Origin: Annona cherimola
Taxonomy: Eukaryota; Streptophyta; Magnoliopsida; Magnoliales; Annonaceae
DNA: 64,000 nucleotides
Assembly (NCBI GenBank): GCA_030490835.1
Contig: CM059973.1
Location: 59,524,008 to 59,588,007, forward strand
Direction: 5' to 3'
Below, piece after piece: positions 45,689-57,818 of this stretch. The position numbers and the translations under genes were made by a program. Every line of letters begins with the position of its first letter. The stretch's first letter is position 1. Under the pieces are notes generated by a model. It made no database searches and was not told the DNA's origin. It saw nothing but the letters and a program-made list of their open reading frames with translations.

Positions 45689-46277
45689 TAGGCTTGCTAC
45701 TTGGATCAGGTTTAGGAACCCAGGGTACATTCTTATAGATTTAATATATACTCTTAAAATATATTTTTAATTGATATATGTATTAATCATTGAAAATATT
45801 TATTCTAAGTTATTTATTTTTAATAACTAACGCAACAATCTTTGTTTTTCTTTTTATTATTTTAAATATTTTCATTAAAGATGAATTCCAAAGTATATAT
45901 AATATTATTTATATTTTTAAAATATTAGGCATATGGCAATTTATTAACTTTCACAAATAAATTAGCAATTTTTTAATTTTACTTATTAAAATTTAATAAT
46001 AAATAAAATTCTATTTTCATTTTTAACAAATAATTATTATTTACATTGTTTTATAGATCAACGTTATAATATCTTTAAAGATATTTTATTTTGATTTATT
46101 AATTTTAATAATATGTTACATTTTTGAAAATATGAAATAGTTTAATCCAACTACAAAACCGAAATTCAATATGAAACCAAGTCCAAAACATACATGAAAT
46201 CGAGTTAAAACTAGTTTATATAATTATGATTTGGGTTTGACTTAACCCAGTAAAACTTGACCTTACTTGTACCCCTA
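45689..46277. mobile_element. hAT element with variant left end
   Basis: Flanks TAAAAGAT (45681-45688) and GAAAAGAT (46278-46285) match at seven of eight positions. The right end is the complement of TAGGGGTACAAGTAAGGTCA, a clear family end. The left end TAGGCTTGCTACTTGGATCA is more diverged. The AT-rich interior does not match the 660-680 bp copies, so this is a separate subfamily. 589 bp. Confidence 0.72.
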
Positions 46278-46448
46278 GAAAAGATATAAGGACCAAAATA
46301 TAGAGAGTAATTTTTCTTACCATCAACATATGCCAGCAATTGCACTATTGCGGGTCTCTGAGTTGATCTTCTTGATTTATTTTTTTTCCCATTCATTTGT
46401 TTATGGATTTATATTATGCTTGCATAAGTTTTTACGTTTTATTTTTCA

Positions 46449-46928
46449 GGATTAATTTCAAATATGTCCACTGCTTTTGTTCTTAATTATAAATATACTC
46501 ACTAAGTTTGAAAACTTTCACATATACCCACTAAACATGAGTGGAATTTCATTAATATCCGTTCCGTCAGGCATAATTAAAAATCGTCATTATTTATTAT
46601 AAGAAATATCCAAAATGTCCCTTATTAATTAATAATAATAGTCATTCAACTATGGTAGAAGTTAAACGATGTGATGAAAACTCATTCAACTTGAGAGAGA
46701 AGCTAAGCAAAATGAGATCTAACAGTATGGATATAACACCAATGACAATGGATGCTAGATCAATCATGAGTATTTTAGGATTTTTAAAATTATTAAACGC
46801 TCCTAAGTGTCATATTGGGTATATTTGAAATTAATGAAATACCTAGTGGATATATGTGAAAGTTTTCAAACTTAGTGGGGTATATTTATAATCAAGGGCA
46901 AAGGAAGTGAGCATATTTGAAATTAACC
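46449..46928. mobile_element. Mutator-like MITE, GGTTAATTTCAAATAT family, copy 2
   Basis: Terminal inverted repeats of about 88 bases start GGATTAATTTCAAATATGTC, include CACTAAGTTTGAAAACTTTC, and end at the complement of GGTTAATTTCAAATATGCTC. It shares internal TATTAATTAATAATAATAGT-type sequence with copy 1. 480 bp. Confidence 0.85.
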
Positions 46929-47640
46929 CTATTTTTTATTTTTTTTCTTGGATATGTGTGCTCGATTAAGATATTTTTACTGCACGAATTTTAGCATTAA
47001 CACTGTTAGGTGCAAGTATAATTAGTTGTCTCTCTGGCCAGGGTTCTTGAATTCTAAACTGCCAAATTTGCGATTTGGATGTTGATTGGGGAATGGCTCA
47101 GTGGGATGGCATTCGGAGAACTAGAATATTCATCCGGCTTCCAGTGCTCATAGGAGCATGGGGATCCATTGTGGTCTAATGTAGTAGTAACAATAATGAT
47201 TATAAAAGTTGCAAGTGGCAATGGTCAACTGCCATTTTAGAGTCTACTTGGATGTCTCGATTTTTGTCTGACTGTGCTCGCACTTGTGACAAATCTACAC
47301 AAAAAGAGAAAAGGAATAATAATAAATCATTCGCGCTATCAAATGAATTGGTTTCTTGATGGTGGTCGCTGGTCAGATCTTTGGGAAGATCACCTCGGGT
47401 TTTGTCCTTGCAATCTTTAGAGAAGATTTTTCTGCCACACACAAAAGATTTTGTGTAGGATAAAATCTCTTCCATCCAAAGAAATGAATGAAAGCATTAG
47501 TATAATAGATTAGGAAAGTTGTTTGAACATTGATGAAGATGTGATGGAATCTAGCATTTTTAAAATTAATTTTTATTTCAACTTTCAAAAAATAATAACA
47601 TTTTCTTTCTGTTTTATATGTAACTTTTCTCAATTGCTTG
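46929..47640. other. Spacer
   Basis: No recognisable gene. Open frames on the minus strand at 47200-47675 lack family motifs. Confidence 0.35.
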
Positions 47641-47650
47641 TTTGCAGGTA

Positions 47651-48681
47651 GGGATGTAATTTGGTACCAGGTCAATCCAAATTTGCTTGATAAGACTCAG
47701 GAAAAACCGGATATGAGTTTCAATTTTATAAAAATTTTCAATGTAGACTTGTTCCAACTCAATCCGGAAGAAACTTACCTACTACTGGATTTATATTAAC
47801 CCGGTACTAGAACCTGATCCAATTAGAACCCATGCCTCCTAATTTATTAAAAAAATTATATTGATTTATGAATTAAGCATTTTAATTAAATTCTAATAAA
47901 AATACTTTCGCGTAAGCATATCTTAATTAAACTATAAAATATTTATTACAAAATTTAAATGTTGTCTACATTTGTCCATAAAAAGTTAAATTTCTTGTAT
48001 CTACATCAACTCGATTTGTAAATGATTGCAAATATACTAACTTTTAAAATTATTATATACATACCAATTAACTACGAAATATATGTACCATTTTATTAAA
48101 CTAGTTTAGATAGTGATTTCATGTAACATTATTTATTTTTCTTATCTAGTTGTTGATGAAAATTCATTATATTTATTTTACTTAACATTATATTTTAATT
48201 AGAAGACAAATTTTCATCAAAATTAAAAATTCCATAAGTTATATACATTTATGTGTAAAATATAAATAAATAAGTTATTGTAATCAAAGGTATATTTTAG
48301 AATTAGTTGGTGCAAATGTAACCGTGTTCAAAGAGTTTTGTTATTCTTATCGGTAAATTTTAACTTATATTGCCACCCCTTCGGGGTTGTCTTAAATTCT
48401 CAAAACTCACCTACACCGTTTAGGTATTCAGCTAGGCCTTTTGGCCTAATCATTTGAAAGTTTTCTAAGACTCTCTATCTGAACTTTGTCGTATCATATC
48501 AGCTCTCTAATAGACCCTTTGTAAGATTTACCATCTTACATAAACTAATCCGAATTTCACCCTAAAATTAAGACTAAACTGAACTTGAATTTTAAGATGA
48601 TGGTTAAGATTCACCTAAACGCTATTTAGGGTTAGAGTTCACTTAAAGCTAGTACGTTCCCGACCTAAGTTGCACTCCTAT
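47651..48681. mobile_element. Old hAT-family element, probable
   Basis: Left end TAGGGATGTAATTTGGTACC, right end the complement of TAGGAGTGCAACTTAGGTCG. Subterminal ACCCGG/AACCCG-type motifs are present near both ends. Flanking 8-mers agree at only four positions. About 1.03 kb, AT-rich interior without a transposase. Confidence 0.55.
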
Positions 48682-49718
48682 TCACTCGCTAGTGAGATGA
48701 GACGGAATGTGGATTAGATGATGATATGAGAAATCTTCCATTTCACAGCAATATTTTTCAAATTCACAAAAAATGACAATATTTTTATATATATATATAT
48801 ACAATATTTTTCAATTTCTGTAGACTTTTTACATTTTCAGTGCAACTTTTTTTTAATTTCTATTACACGTTAATCCCACATTTTCATCCAATTCAATTCA
48901 TGAAAAAGGTACAGGCTAACAATTCAATACTGCTGAGCGATAGAGCACCCTTACAAATTATTTTAGAGCAACTTTTGTACACTTGTCCAAAGCTGACTCT
49001 TCTGTGCGATTACAGCTGTGATAAAAATATCTGCACCATACCCATATTACCTGTCGAGTGCAGACTAATAACCACCCGCTAATGTAAATAATCCGAATAT
49101 CTAGTTAGGCGGGATCGAAACCAAACGATTGCGAACAAGTTGAATCTACTTTTTTGACCGTGGAATAGATTTTGGTAAGGGTTTGGACCGATACATAATT
49201 TCGACATGTTGGATTCAACGGAGGAGTTCGGGGATTCGAAGTTTCGAACCTACCTGATAGTAATTTTCTTTTTTTTAAAAAAAAAAAAAAAAAGTAAAAT
49301 ACTTTCCTAATCTCATCGAAACAATTTTGATCGAAAAATGGTTACTTGTAGGACTGCACATATTTCTCATACACTGTACAATTATCGGTGATGATCCAAT
49401 ACATACACTTTTTGTGAGCCTTTTTCTTTAGTTTTTTAATTTTTCTTTCATTTTTATGTGGGCCTGTGTATAATCGTCATATATAAATTAATTTCGGATA
49501 TGTCTATTTTATACTTTCAAGAATCTACAATTTTCATTTCACATTAAATTGGGCTAAAAGTTATTAATTTTTTAAATTATAAAACTATACACAAATAAAA
49601 AGATAACATTTTGATAGTAAAACTAAATATATGTGAATTCAAGTAAAAGTTAAAAACTCAAAAATAAAAAGACTAAAAAGACTAAAAACAAATATATGTT
49701 TTGAGGCGTGCACACTCA

Positions 49719-49720
<2 letters not shown>
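48682..49720. other. Spacer
   Basis: AT-rich. A (TA)n tract at about 48785-48802 and an A17-type run at about 49278-49294. No gene recognised. Confidence 0.35.

Positions 49721-49750
<30 letters not shown>
49721..49750. repeat. (CT)n(TA)n microsatellite
   Basis: CTCTCTCTCTCTCT followed by TATATATATATATAT immediately precedes the first MITE of the 49.7-51.9 kb cluster. Confidence 0.9.
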
Positions 49751-51910
49751 GAGAACCGATCCTATGCAGTCCGCTGTAAAATGAACCCCACATATATTAG
49801 ATTGCAATGAAACTTTATACACTCATTTATCCATATATAAATCATACTTTAGAGGGTTTAGATATTGAAAAAACCACTTTAAACTTGATATTTACATTAA
49901 ACTATTTTATTACATTGATTTTGCACCATTTTAAGATGGGGACTACACACATGTTGGATTTGGATGAAAATTAGTATGCTAATAAAGTGAACAATTCTAA
50001 ATACAATGGGTGGGGTGAATTTTCTATTTATGATCAAGTGGGGCCCACAGTGCATGGACTGCACCGTGCAGTCGCATGCACTGGATTATTTCCCTATATA
50101 TATATATGCTTTTATAAACCTTTTCTTTTATGTAATCTGCTTCATTTGTAATATCTTAATAATTGATGATTGATGGGGTTATATGAAATCTCTTTTATGT
50201 AACTAGTGCATGTGACTACATTATGCAGTCCATGCACTATAGATTTCAATTGATCATGAATAAAAAATTTGTGGCGCCTATTTTTTTTGAATTATTCACT
50301 GTATAGTATACTAATTTTCATCTAAACCAAATATATGTATAAATTTTATTTTAAAATACTACAAAATCAACGTAATAAAATATTTTGATGTAAATATCAA
50401 GTTTAAAATGTTGTTTTCAACATATAGCCACAATTATGGTGCATTCCGTTTGCATCAAATCATATCTCATATATAAATAGAGAACTTTTCCTTTGCAGTA
50501 AAGCTGCACTATAATTAACCATGCATTTGGCTCAAAATAGGCCTACATGTACTTAAAGATATTGATACCTTATACAATTATTTATCTATATATAAATTTT
50601 ATAGCAAATGGTTTACTTGTTGAAAAAAAATGACTTTAAAATTGTTATTTACATCAAACTATTTTATTACATTAAATTTGTACTATTTTCAAATGGAGTT
50701 CATACACATATCCAATTGGGATGAAAATTGGTATAGTAATAGAATATGTAATTCTAAATATAATAGGTGAAGTAAATTATAATTTTATGATCATGTGAGG
50801 CCAATTTTGAGGTAATTGCACCATAATTGTGGTGTAGTAAAGTTGTACCTGAATATTTCTCATATATATATATGAGAAATATTTATGTGCATTTGTCTGC
50901 ACCATAATTTACAGTGCATTTGGCCCAAAATGGACCACTTCTGTACTTAAACATATTAATATTTTATATAATCATTTATCTATATATAAATTATATAAAA
51001 AATAGTTTACTTGTTAAAAAATAACTTTAAAGTTGTTATTTACATCAAACTATTTTATTATATTGAATTTATACCATTTTCAGATAAGGCCCATACACAT
51101 CCAATTAAGATGAAAATTAGTATACCAATAGAATACATAATTTTAAATACAATGGGGTAAAGTAGATTACAATTTTATGATCATATGTAGCCCATTTTGA
51201 GATAATTGCACCTAAATATATATGTTTATCTCTATATCCAAAGATTTATATGTATATAACCATTCAAGTGCAGTCCGTATGCACGATAATTATGATACAT
51301 TTCATTGCAAAATAAACTCCACACATATTAGAATACTATAATACCTTATACAATCATTTATCGATATTAAAAATCTTGTTTTGAATGGTTTAGATGTTGA
51401 AATTATTACTTTAAAGTTAATATCTATTTTAAATTATTTTATTATATTGATTTTGTACTATTTCAAAATATGACTTATACGCATACTTAGATGAAAATGT
51501 GTATATTGTTAAAGTAAATAATTCTAAATACAAATTTTGAGGTAAATGTTAACTTTATCATCAAGCGGGCCCTATTGTATGGTGCAGTCCCAATGCACTT
51601 GATTATTTTCTATATATATGTGTGTGTGTAAAAACTATTTAAGTGTAATCCGCTGTAAAATGGGCCCCACATATATTAGAATACTATGACGCTTTATAAA
51701 ATCATTTATCCATATAAAAAGCGTATATTAAACAGTTTAGATGTTGAAAAAATAACTTAAAAATTATTATTTACATTAAATTATTTTATTACGTTGATTT
51801 TGTATTATTTTCCGATGGGGCCTATATACATTCAATTTGGATGAAAATTAATATGATAATAAAGTAAAGAATTTTAAAGACAATGGACGGGATAAATTTT
51901 CTATTTATGA
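49751..51910. mobile_element. Cluster of six MITEs inserted in (TA)n tracts (Micron-like)
   Basis: Successive members at about 49751-50094, 50180-50475 (inverted), 50480-50862, 50874-51217, 51259-51611 and 51631-51909 (3' truncated). Most are bounded by short TA repeats. They share ordered blocks: ATGCAGTCC/GTGCAG near the ends, GGGCCCCACATATATTAGA, CTTTATACAATCATTTATCC, ATCAAACTATTTTATTACAT, GATGAAAATTGGTATAG, TCTAAATACAATGGGTGG and ATGATCATGTGGGGCC. No coding. The rice Micron family is known for such insertion into (TA)n; membership here is by analogy. Confidence 0.82.
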
Positions 51911-52985
51911 CCTCTCCCCCTTAAGTTTGTTTGCCTCCTTTCCCCAAAAGTCTAGGCTCCGCCACCAGTTGGAACCCCATCAACCTATTTTTCCCATCTC
52001 TTGAGTGAAGTTGTTTCACTTTAGACTTTAATACCACTTGTTAAGTGCTTAAGAGTCTCAAAAACTAGCCGAAAAGATCTAACCCCTCAACCTACCACAT
52101 GTATACATACGTTTATATCAACTCTAATTAACATTTTCAGCCGAAGTTGATCGCTTATCAACTTTTGAGGACCAAAAAAATCCAATTTTTTAGACCCGGT
52201 TTAGGTGGATTAATTAGGGATTGAAAATAAGATTACAATATGATCTAATTAAGATTATTAAAAATAGGATCAAAATCCATCACAACCCGGTGAGACAACG
52301 CCGACTAATTGAGGAAACATATCACGTACATACACAGCAAGTCCTACTCGTAGAAGAGCTTTCACGTAACCCCATCCATTTTTTAAACTTTGATGATAAA
52401 TGGAAAATCCATTTCATGTTTATTGATTTCCCAACGATAAAACCAGCTCGGCCACTGTCTATGCAGTCCAATGGCGCGGATTGCAGATCAGAAGCTTCCA
52501 GATTAATGGGTGTTGACTCAGCCTAGACAGGATACTCAGGATTAATTGCTTTTAAAGACATATCAAAAAGAGATAACTCCCAATAGTTATCCTTTTTTTA
52601 AAGACATACATAAGCTAAAATCTTCTCTAAGAGATGCTCATTTCCAGTATTTAATATTGATTTAATATAAAAAGGCAAAACTTTCCTTTTAAGTGCTTTA
52701 TATATATTATGAACTTAAGTGGCGCTTGATTAATAACCTCTACTGTGATCAAACATGAGATTTAGATAAGAGGAATCTGGGAAAGATCAAGCTGACCCCA
52801 ACATATCACTTGCTGGATTCGGCCACTCAAAAATAAATAAATAAAGCAACTGAAGTTGACAGTTCTTTTATGAATCTCATCTAGTCTTATGCTGCTGATG
52901 TGAAGCTGTACACTGAATGTGAGAGGCCATACAATAATCGAGAAAAAGGTAGAGCTAACCTTTATTTTCTCCCATTGTTCTTTAC
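51911..52985. other. Spacer upstream of the ATL gene
   Basis: No gene recognised. The short open frame at 52221-52526 has no family motif. The last 100 bases form the ATL promoter. Confidence 0.4.
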
Positions 52986-52987
52986 AC

Positions 52988-52999
52988 CTATATATATAC
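52988..52999 (+). promoter_or_regulatory. TATA box of the ATL gene
   Basis: CCTATATATATACA lies about 75-85 bases before the ATG, followed by a pyrimidine-rich leader (CCCCCGTCTCCCTCCC). Spacing suits a plant TATA promoter with a transcription start near 53020-53030. Confidence 0.65.
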
Positions 53000-53072
53000 A
53001 TGCAAGCCCCCGTCTCCCTCCCATGATAGCATAACACAACTCAAAAATCAGTCAAACTACATCTACTTCACC

Positions 53073-53705
53073 ATGTTTTCTTCCATGTCTGCCTCTTCTT
53101 TTCTCGGTAACTTGTACTCAAGGAGACTACTTCTACACACTCCTTTCTTCCATCTCCCTGGCAATGATGGAGCATCTCCCCCGGCAGCGAGCCATGGCCC
53201 ATCCCAAGAGAGCTCCAGCGAAAGCCGTCTCGACACTCATGTTGTCATGATCCTCTCCGTCCTCCTCTGTGCTGTCGTCTGTTCACTTGGTCTCCACTCA
53301 ATCATCAGGTGTGCTTTGAGGTGCTCCAACCGCTCAAGAGCCGGAGCCGCCGCCGCCGCTGCTGATCAGGCTCCACCTAACATGGGGATCGACAGAAAAA
53401 CTCTCAAAACTTTCCCCACCCTAGCCTACTCCACGGGAAGCATGAAGCTGTCGGAGTGCACTATTTGCCTGTCCGACTTCGCTGCAGGAGATCGATTAAG
53501 GGTCTTGCCCAAGTGCAACCATGGCTTCCACCTCAAGTGCATAGACAAGTGGCTCGCATCAAACACCTCCTGCCCAAACTGTAGGCAAAGCCTTGTGGAA
53601 ACATGTGAGAAGATCTTGGACTGTCATGAGGGCTCCACCTCAGTCATTGTACCACTAGAACCCGAAGGTTTGATAATTAATATTAATAACCGAAGCGTTT
53701 GTTAA
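53073..53705 (+). CDS. ATL: ATL-family RING-H2 E3 ubiquitin ligase
   Basis: Single intronless exon of 210 residues, the usual form for this family. One membrane span at about 56-76 (VVMILSVLLCAVVCSLGL), a basic stretch, the GLD motif (GIDRKTLKTFP, 105-115), and a RING-H2 finger with C129, C132, C148, H150, H153, C156, C167 and C170, including the Pro in WLASNTSCPNC typical of ATLs. ATL proteins are membrane-anchored E3 ligases that pass ubiquitin from an E2 to targets, often in stress or development. The overall layout is close to the ATL72-80 group; the exact member cannot be fixed here. TATA box and leader are in place upstream. No damage seen. Confidence 0.97.
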   Translation: MFSSMSASSFLGNLYSRRLLLHTPFFHLPGNDGASPPAASHGPSQESSSESRLDTHVVMILSVLLCAVVCSLGLHSIIRCALRCSNRSRAGAAAAAADQAPPNMGIDRKTLKTFPTLAYSTGSMKLSECTICLSDFAAGDRLRVLPKCNHGFHLKCIDKWLASNTSCPNCRQSLVETCEKILDCHEGSTSVIVPLEPEGLIININNRSVC

Positions 53706-55052
53706 TTGGATTAATTTTTGTATTCTAATTTTAAGATTGAAATCCTTCCATCTGTACAGCATTTTGATTTCAGTGGTTTGGCTGTCCACATGTATGTAAA
53801 ATCCTTCTCATTTGTGTAGTAGATTCTATGTAATAACTATGGGGCCTACCATTTCAGGTTCTGGATGGATGCAAGTCATAAGTGTCCAAATAGTAAGAAA
53901 GCAGTACTGAACCACAAATTAATTGTAATCAAGCTCCATTGCTTTCATAGCCAATGGGCATGGAAGGAAGTGAATGCTGAGGATGAAGCCACTTAAAATT
54001 TAAATGATGGTTTTTTTCTTTTGGTTTTTTCTTTTATTTTAATTATATTGTAGTGTATAGATTATAGAGAATCTTTTGAGAAGAGCCACCACTAGTTGAT
54101 TTGGCCGAATTGACAAGACCCAATAGGCTTTTTTTATTTAACCTGGTTGAAGATGGCTATGTTTTGTCTGGATTGTCGTAGTTGATTAGGCTGAATGAAA
54201 CCCACGTTAGAATGTATATATTCAACGATTTGGAACGATGAGCTGAGCAATCTAAGTTTTTAAAACTACTGTCCAGTTCAAATTCAGTTAATTGCTCATG
54301 ACTTATGTAAAGTTTACTCCCGTATCAAACGCTCTCCAAAGCAAGAAAGTTTCTCTGCATTTAGCGTGAAGCAAAACCCAAAGGAAATCTAATTTAAGTT
54401 ATAACAGTCATCCTCAGCAAATCAATTAAAACTAAAAAATGTGGAGAATAATTCCTTAGAGATATTTGTATGGAGTGGCGTATAAAAATGGATTCCCTCC
54501 TATGTTTTAAAGATGTTTGCTACATCTAACCCGAGTGATTCCTTATGGTTAACCGTATGCGTCTCATTGGTGCGTTCAAATTTTCGTTTTTCATCTATCT
54601 AAACTGTGTAAAATATAAAGGGTCCGTGTCCTGTGCGCCCTATGCGGCTCTAGAAAATATTTTTCATTATTTTTTTTAATATGTAAATGGATTTTCCGTC
54701 TTTTTAAATATGTTTTTTAACACTTAAACGGTGTAAAATATAAAAATTCTGTATGCTGCGCCCCATGCACGGCTGGAAAATACTTTCTAATTAACTTTTT
54801 TTTATTGAACATGTGAGCTTAAAAAATGGGTTTATGTGCGGATGACTATTTTATTGATTTTTAGAATTCAAAATAAAATATCAAACAAATTCCAAAAGAT
54901 TACAAATTAAATTTTACAGAAAAGAAGATCTAGATGGGGTCACCCATTTAGTAAAAAAATATATAAAAATTTTTAGTTGCCCGTATTGCGCGTGCAATAT
55001 GGGTTGTCATATAAGATCGTCAGCCAAATGTAAATTAATATATATATATATG
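53706..55052. other. ATL 3' flank and spacer
   Basis: Contains the ATL 3' untranslated region. Two diverged copies of a block of about 60 bases lie at about 54600-54660 and 54727-54787 (GTGTAAAATATAAA, GCGCCCTATGCGGCT / GCGCCCCATGCACGG). No further gene. Confidence 0.5.
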
Positions 55053-55403
55053 AGGAATATTCTTGTGCAGCACCGTTGAAATGGGCCCCACATGATCATG
55101 AAATCATGATCTACTCCACCCATTGTATTTAGAATAATGTATTCTATTACCATACCAATTTTCATCCCAATCAGATACTTTAAAGTTGTTATTTACATCA
55201 AACTATTTTCTTACATTAGATTTATACCATTTTCAGATGGGGACCATATACATATCTGATTGAGATGAAAATTGGTATGGTAATAGAATACATTATTCGA
55301 AATACAATTGGTGGAGTAGATTATGATTTCATGATCATGTGGGGCCTATTTTTGGGCAACTGCACCGCTATTCCGGTGCAGTGACGCTGCACCGGAACAG
55401 CTC
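55053..55403. mobile_element. Fold-back MITE in a (TA)n tract
   Basis: Flanked by TATATATATA on both sides. Long arms: CCCACATGATCATGAAATCA, CCACCCATTGTATTTAGAAT, ATTACCATACCAATTTTCAT on the left with their near-exact complements on the right. The right end holds the palindrome GTGCAGTGACGCTGCAC. Same family as 58836-59216, and its right half matches the 49.7-51.9 kb cluster. Confidence 0.85.
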
Positions 55404-55696
55404 TATATATATATATTTATGATATCAAAAATCATTTTAAATAGAAACTTGTATATTATAAATATTTAACATCATTTGAGAGTGAATACAATTGAAAGGA
55501 TTTGACATCTTAATTAAAGAAATATGGATAAATATTATGAGAGGTTTGGATATTAAGAATCTTATGAAAAATGGAAAAAAAAAACAATTATTTTTTTGCA
55601 AGAAATTTTTTTGAACAATGTTTGTAGGGAATTGTTTCCGAAATATATAAACATCCAAGTCTAAAACTTCCAATGATATGAAAAGCTCGGGCTGAT

Positions 55697-55885
55697 CATT
55701 TCTGGCCTGAAAAAATGTTACTGATTTTAAAAAATTAAAAATAAATATCTAAAAATCTTCAAAAATGATAAAAATTGATACACATGTTAAATATACCTAG
55801 ATTAACATTTTTATAAAAAAATAAAAAGATAAAAAAATAGGTGAAATGCACTCGACTGCAAGGAGGCTGAATGCACCTGGGTGCA
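55697..55885. mobile_element. Half of a type 1 fold-back element
   Basis: Matches the right arm of 35431-35800 (AAATAAATATCTAAAAATCT, TTGATACACATGTTAAATA, TAGATTAACA, AAAAAATAGGT) and ends with the small inverted repeat GAATGCACCTGGGTGCATTC. The left arm is missing. Confidence 0.75.
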
Positions 55886-56560
55886 TTCAATCGGTTACGC
55901 AATTTGCAATATTTACAATTTGTAACAATTTTCAGAAGCACCAAAAAGCCGACCAATTTCACTTACCATTGTAATTTCATTTACGAGCAGTTTAAGATAT
56001 ACAAAATTTTACAAATTTGTGATATTGTAAATAAAGTAGTAAATATTCAAGTATTAAAAAAATAAGAAGAAGACTCGACCAAAAATTACAATTGAACTTC
56101 AATAGCAAAAAGAAGTCAGAGCTTCAGTATATCTTCTTCAATTAATATACTTTATCCTTCTTCCCTCGACTATATATACCACGAACAGTTGTGCATGGAA
56201 AGTTCCACTGCCTTAAAATGACAGCTTATCAAACTTATGCATTCCTGTAAAACAACATTCAATTGAAATTTTAAGTAAAAGCGAACAATCATTAATAGTA
56301 AAATGATGCAGCCTCAAGGCAGCTTAACCAAAGTTCTAGGTGTTGGTGGTTGAATCAACTAATTAGAGTAAACTAACAAATTAAAATGATAGAACCTGCC
56401 TTGAAATGCTTCAAACCGCAACAACGGCAGTCTAGGAAAGAGTGCATCCTTTTCTGTCGACGGGCAGTCCCACCCATTAACGTCAAGGGCCTCTTCCTAA
56501 GGGTTTCAACAGAGGAGCACTAATGGAGCAATATATTAACAAAGAAAGGAGATCCTGGAA
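55886..56560. other. Spacer
   Basis: No gene or repeat recognised. Confidence 0.35.
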
Positions 56561-57560
56561 GGAATCTGCAATCAAAATGGTTGTTGGTAAGTAGGGTTAG
56601 CAGCTTATCAAAAACATCTCTCAGCCAAGATGGGAGGAGGATGACTGAAGCTTTTGTGAGAAGGAAGCAATGGGCAATTCAGGGTGAAATCAACATATAG
56701 ATTGGCAATTGAGGAAACAACCATTTGATACGGATGGACGACTGATTTCAAATGATTTGGCATTGGGCAAGTCTTTGAAAGCGCTTTGGAGGAGAGAGAG
56801 TCCAAAGAAAGTTCAACTATTTGGGTGGAGGATGTTCACAGACTCCCAACCAACTAAACTAAACCTCTTGAGAAAGAGGGCATCCCAGTTGAACCTCACT
56901 GTTTCCCCTGCAACCAAGTAGATATGCAGGAGGAAATTTGCATTTATTTTGGGAGTGCATCATGGTATCTGCTCTTTGTGGAGGGGCATTTTTTTCCATG
57001 TGCAGATCTAAAGCATTCAGTAATATTTAGAAGATCTTCCACTGCTCTCAGAAGGTAAGGATTAAGGATATGGTTCCTCCATAACAAATTCCTAGCTGAG
57101 GAAGTCCAGTGGTTTTCGAGGGCATTATCAGTTGGTTTGTCGACTATTTGCACTAGTTTTAACTCATCCTTATTGGGTCTTAAAGGGCATGTAAACCTGG
57201 ATGAAAGTCCATCTTGATAGACCCGACTAGATATGGGCTCCATGAAGAGAAATGTTGATGTAGTAGGAGAGAAGAAGACGATGTTCTGGGGGCAATCATT
57301 ATTAAGTTGGATTGGGTCGTTTGCGGCAGCTAGGGAGAGTCAGACCCTCTTTGGATGGAAGCAAAGGCACTTTTACTCAGGATTCAAAGGAGTAGAGGTG
57401 CAAAGTGATTCAATGGACTTAATCAATTCTCTTGTGGGAAATTGTACTATTGTGTCCAATGTGAAGTTTACCATTAAGGAGATCAAGATTGCCTATAAAT
57501 CTGTTTGAGCAAATTTCCTTTGGTCATGTGCTGAGAAGCAGGAATCAAGCAGCTTGTGCC
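56560..57560 (+). pseudogene. Decayed LINE (non-LTR retrotransposon) 3' region
   Basis: The frame at 56709-56921 matches the reverse transcriptase zinc-binding region found near the C-terminus of plant LINE ORF2 (ALWRRESPKKVQLFGWRMFT, then LNLLRKRASQLNL). After stops and frameshifts, 57233-57508 matches the RNase H domain (GVEVQSDSMDLINSLVG). The order and spacing fit a plant L1-like LINE. It is inactive: several stops and frameshifts, and the reverse transcriptase core is missing from the window. Confidence 0.75.
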
Positions 57561-57818
57561 CTTGCGATTGTAGATAGGGAGGAGACCAAGGTATGATGGG
57601 GTGAGCCACCCAGCAATATTGCACATTTTTTTTTATGCTAGATGCCTCTTCTTCTGGTTCTAGTTAGCTGGCTCCCCGCATCTTTTCTTCTTTTTGTGTA
57701 GTGCCAGGAGAAGAGGTTAGTGAGGAGCAGCGAATGGCTTGTAATAAAAAATAATTCAAAAACATAGTTATACACATCCCTAAATATCTATTCTGCATGA
57801 ATATCAATATATATATAT

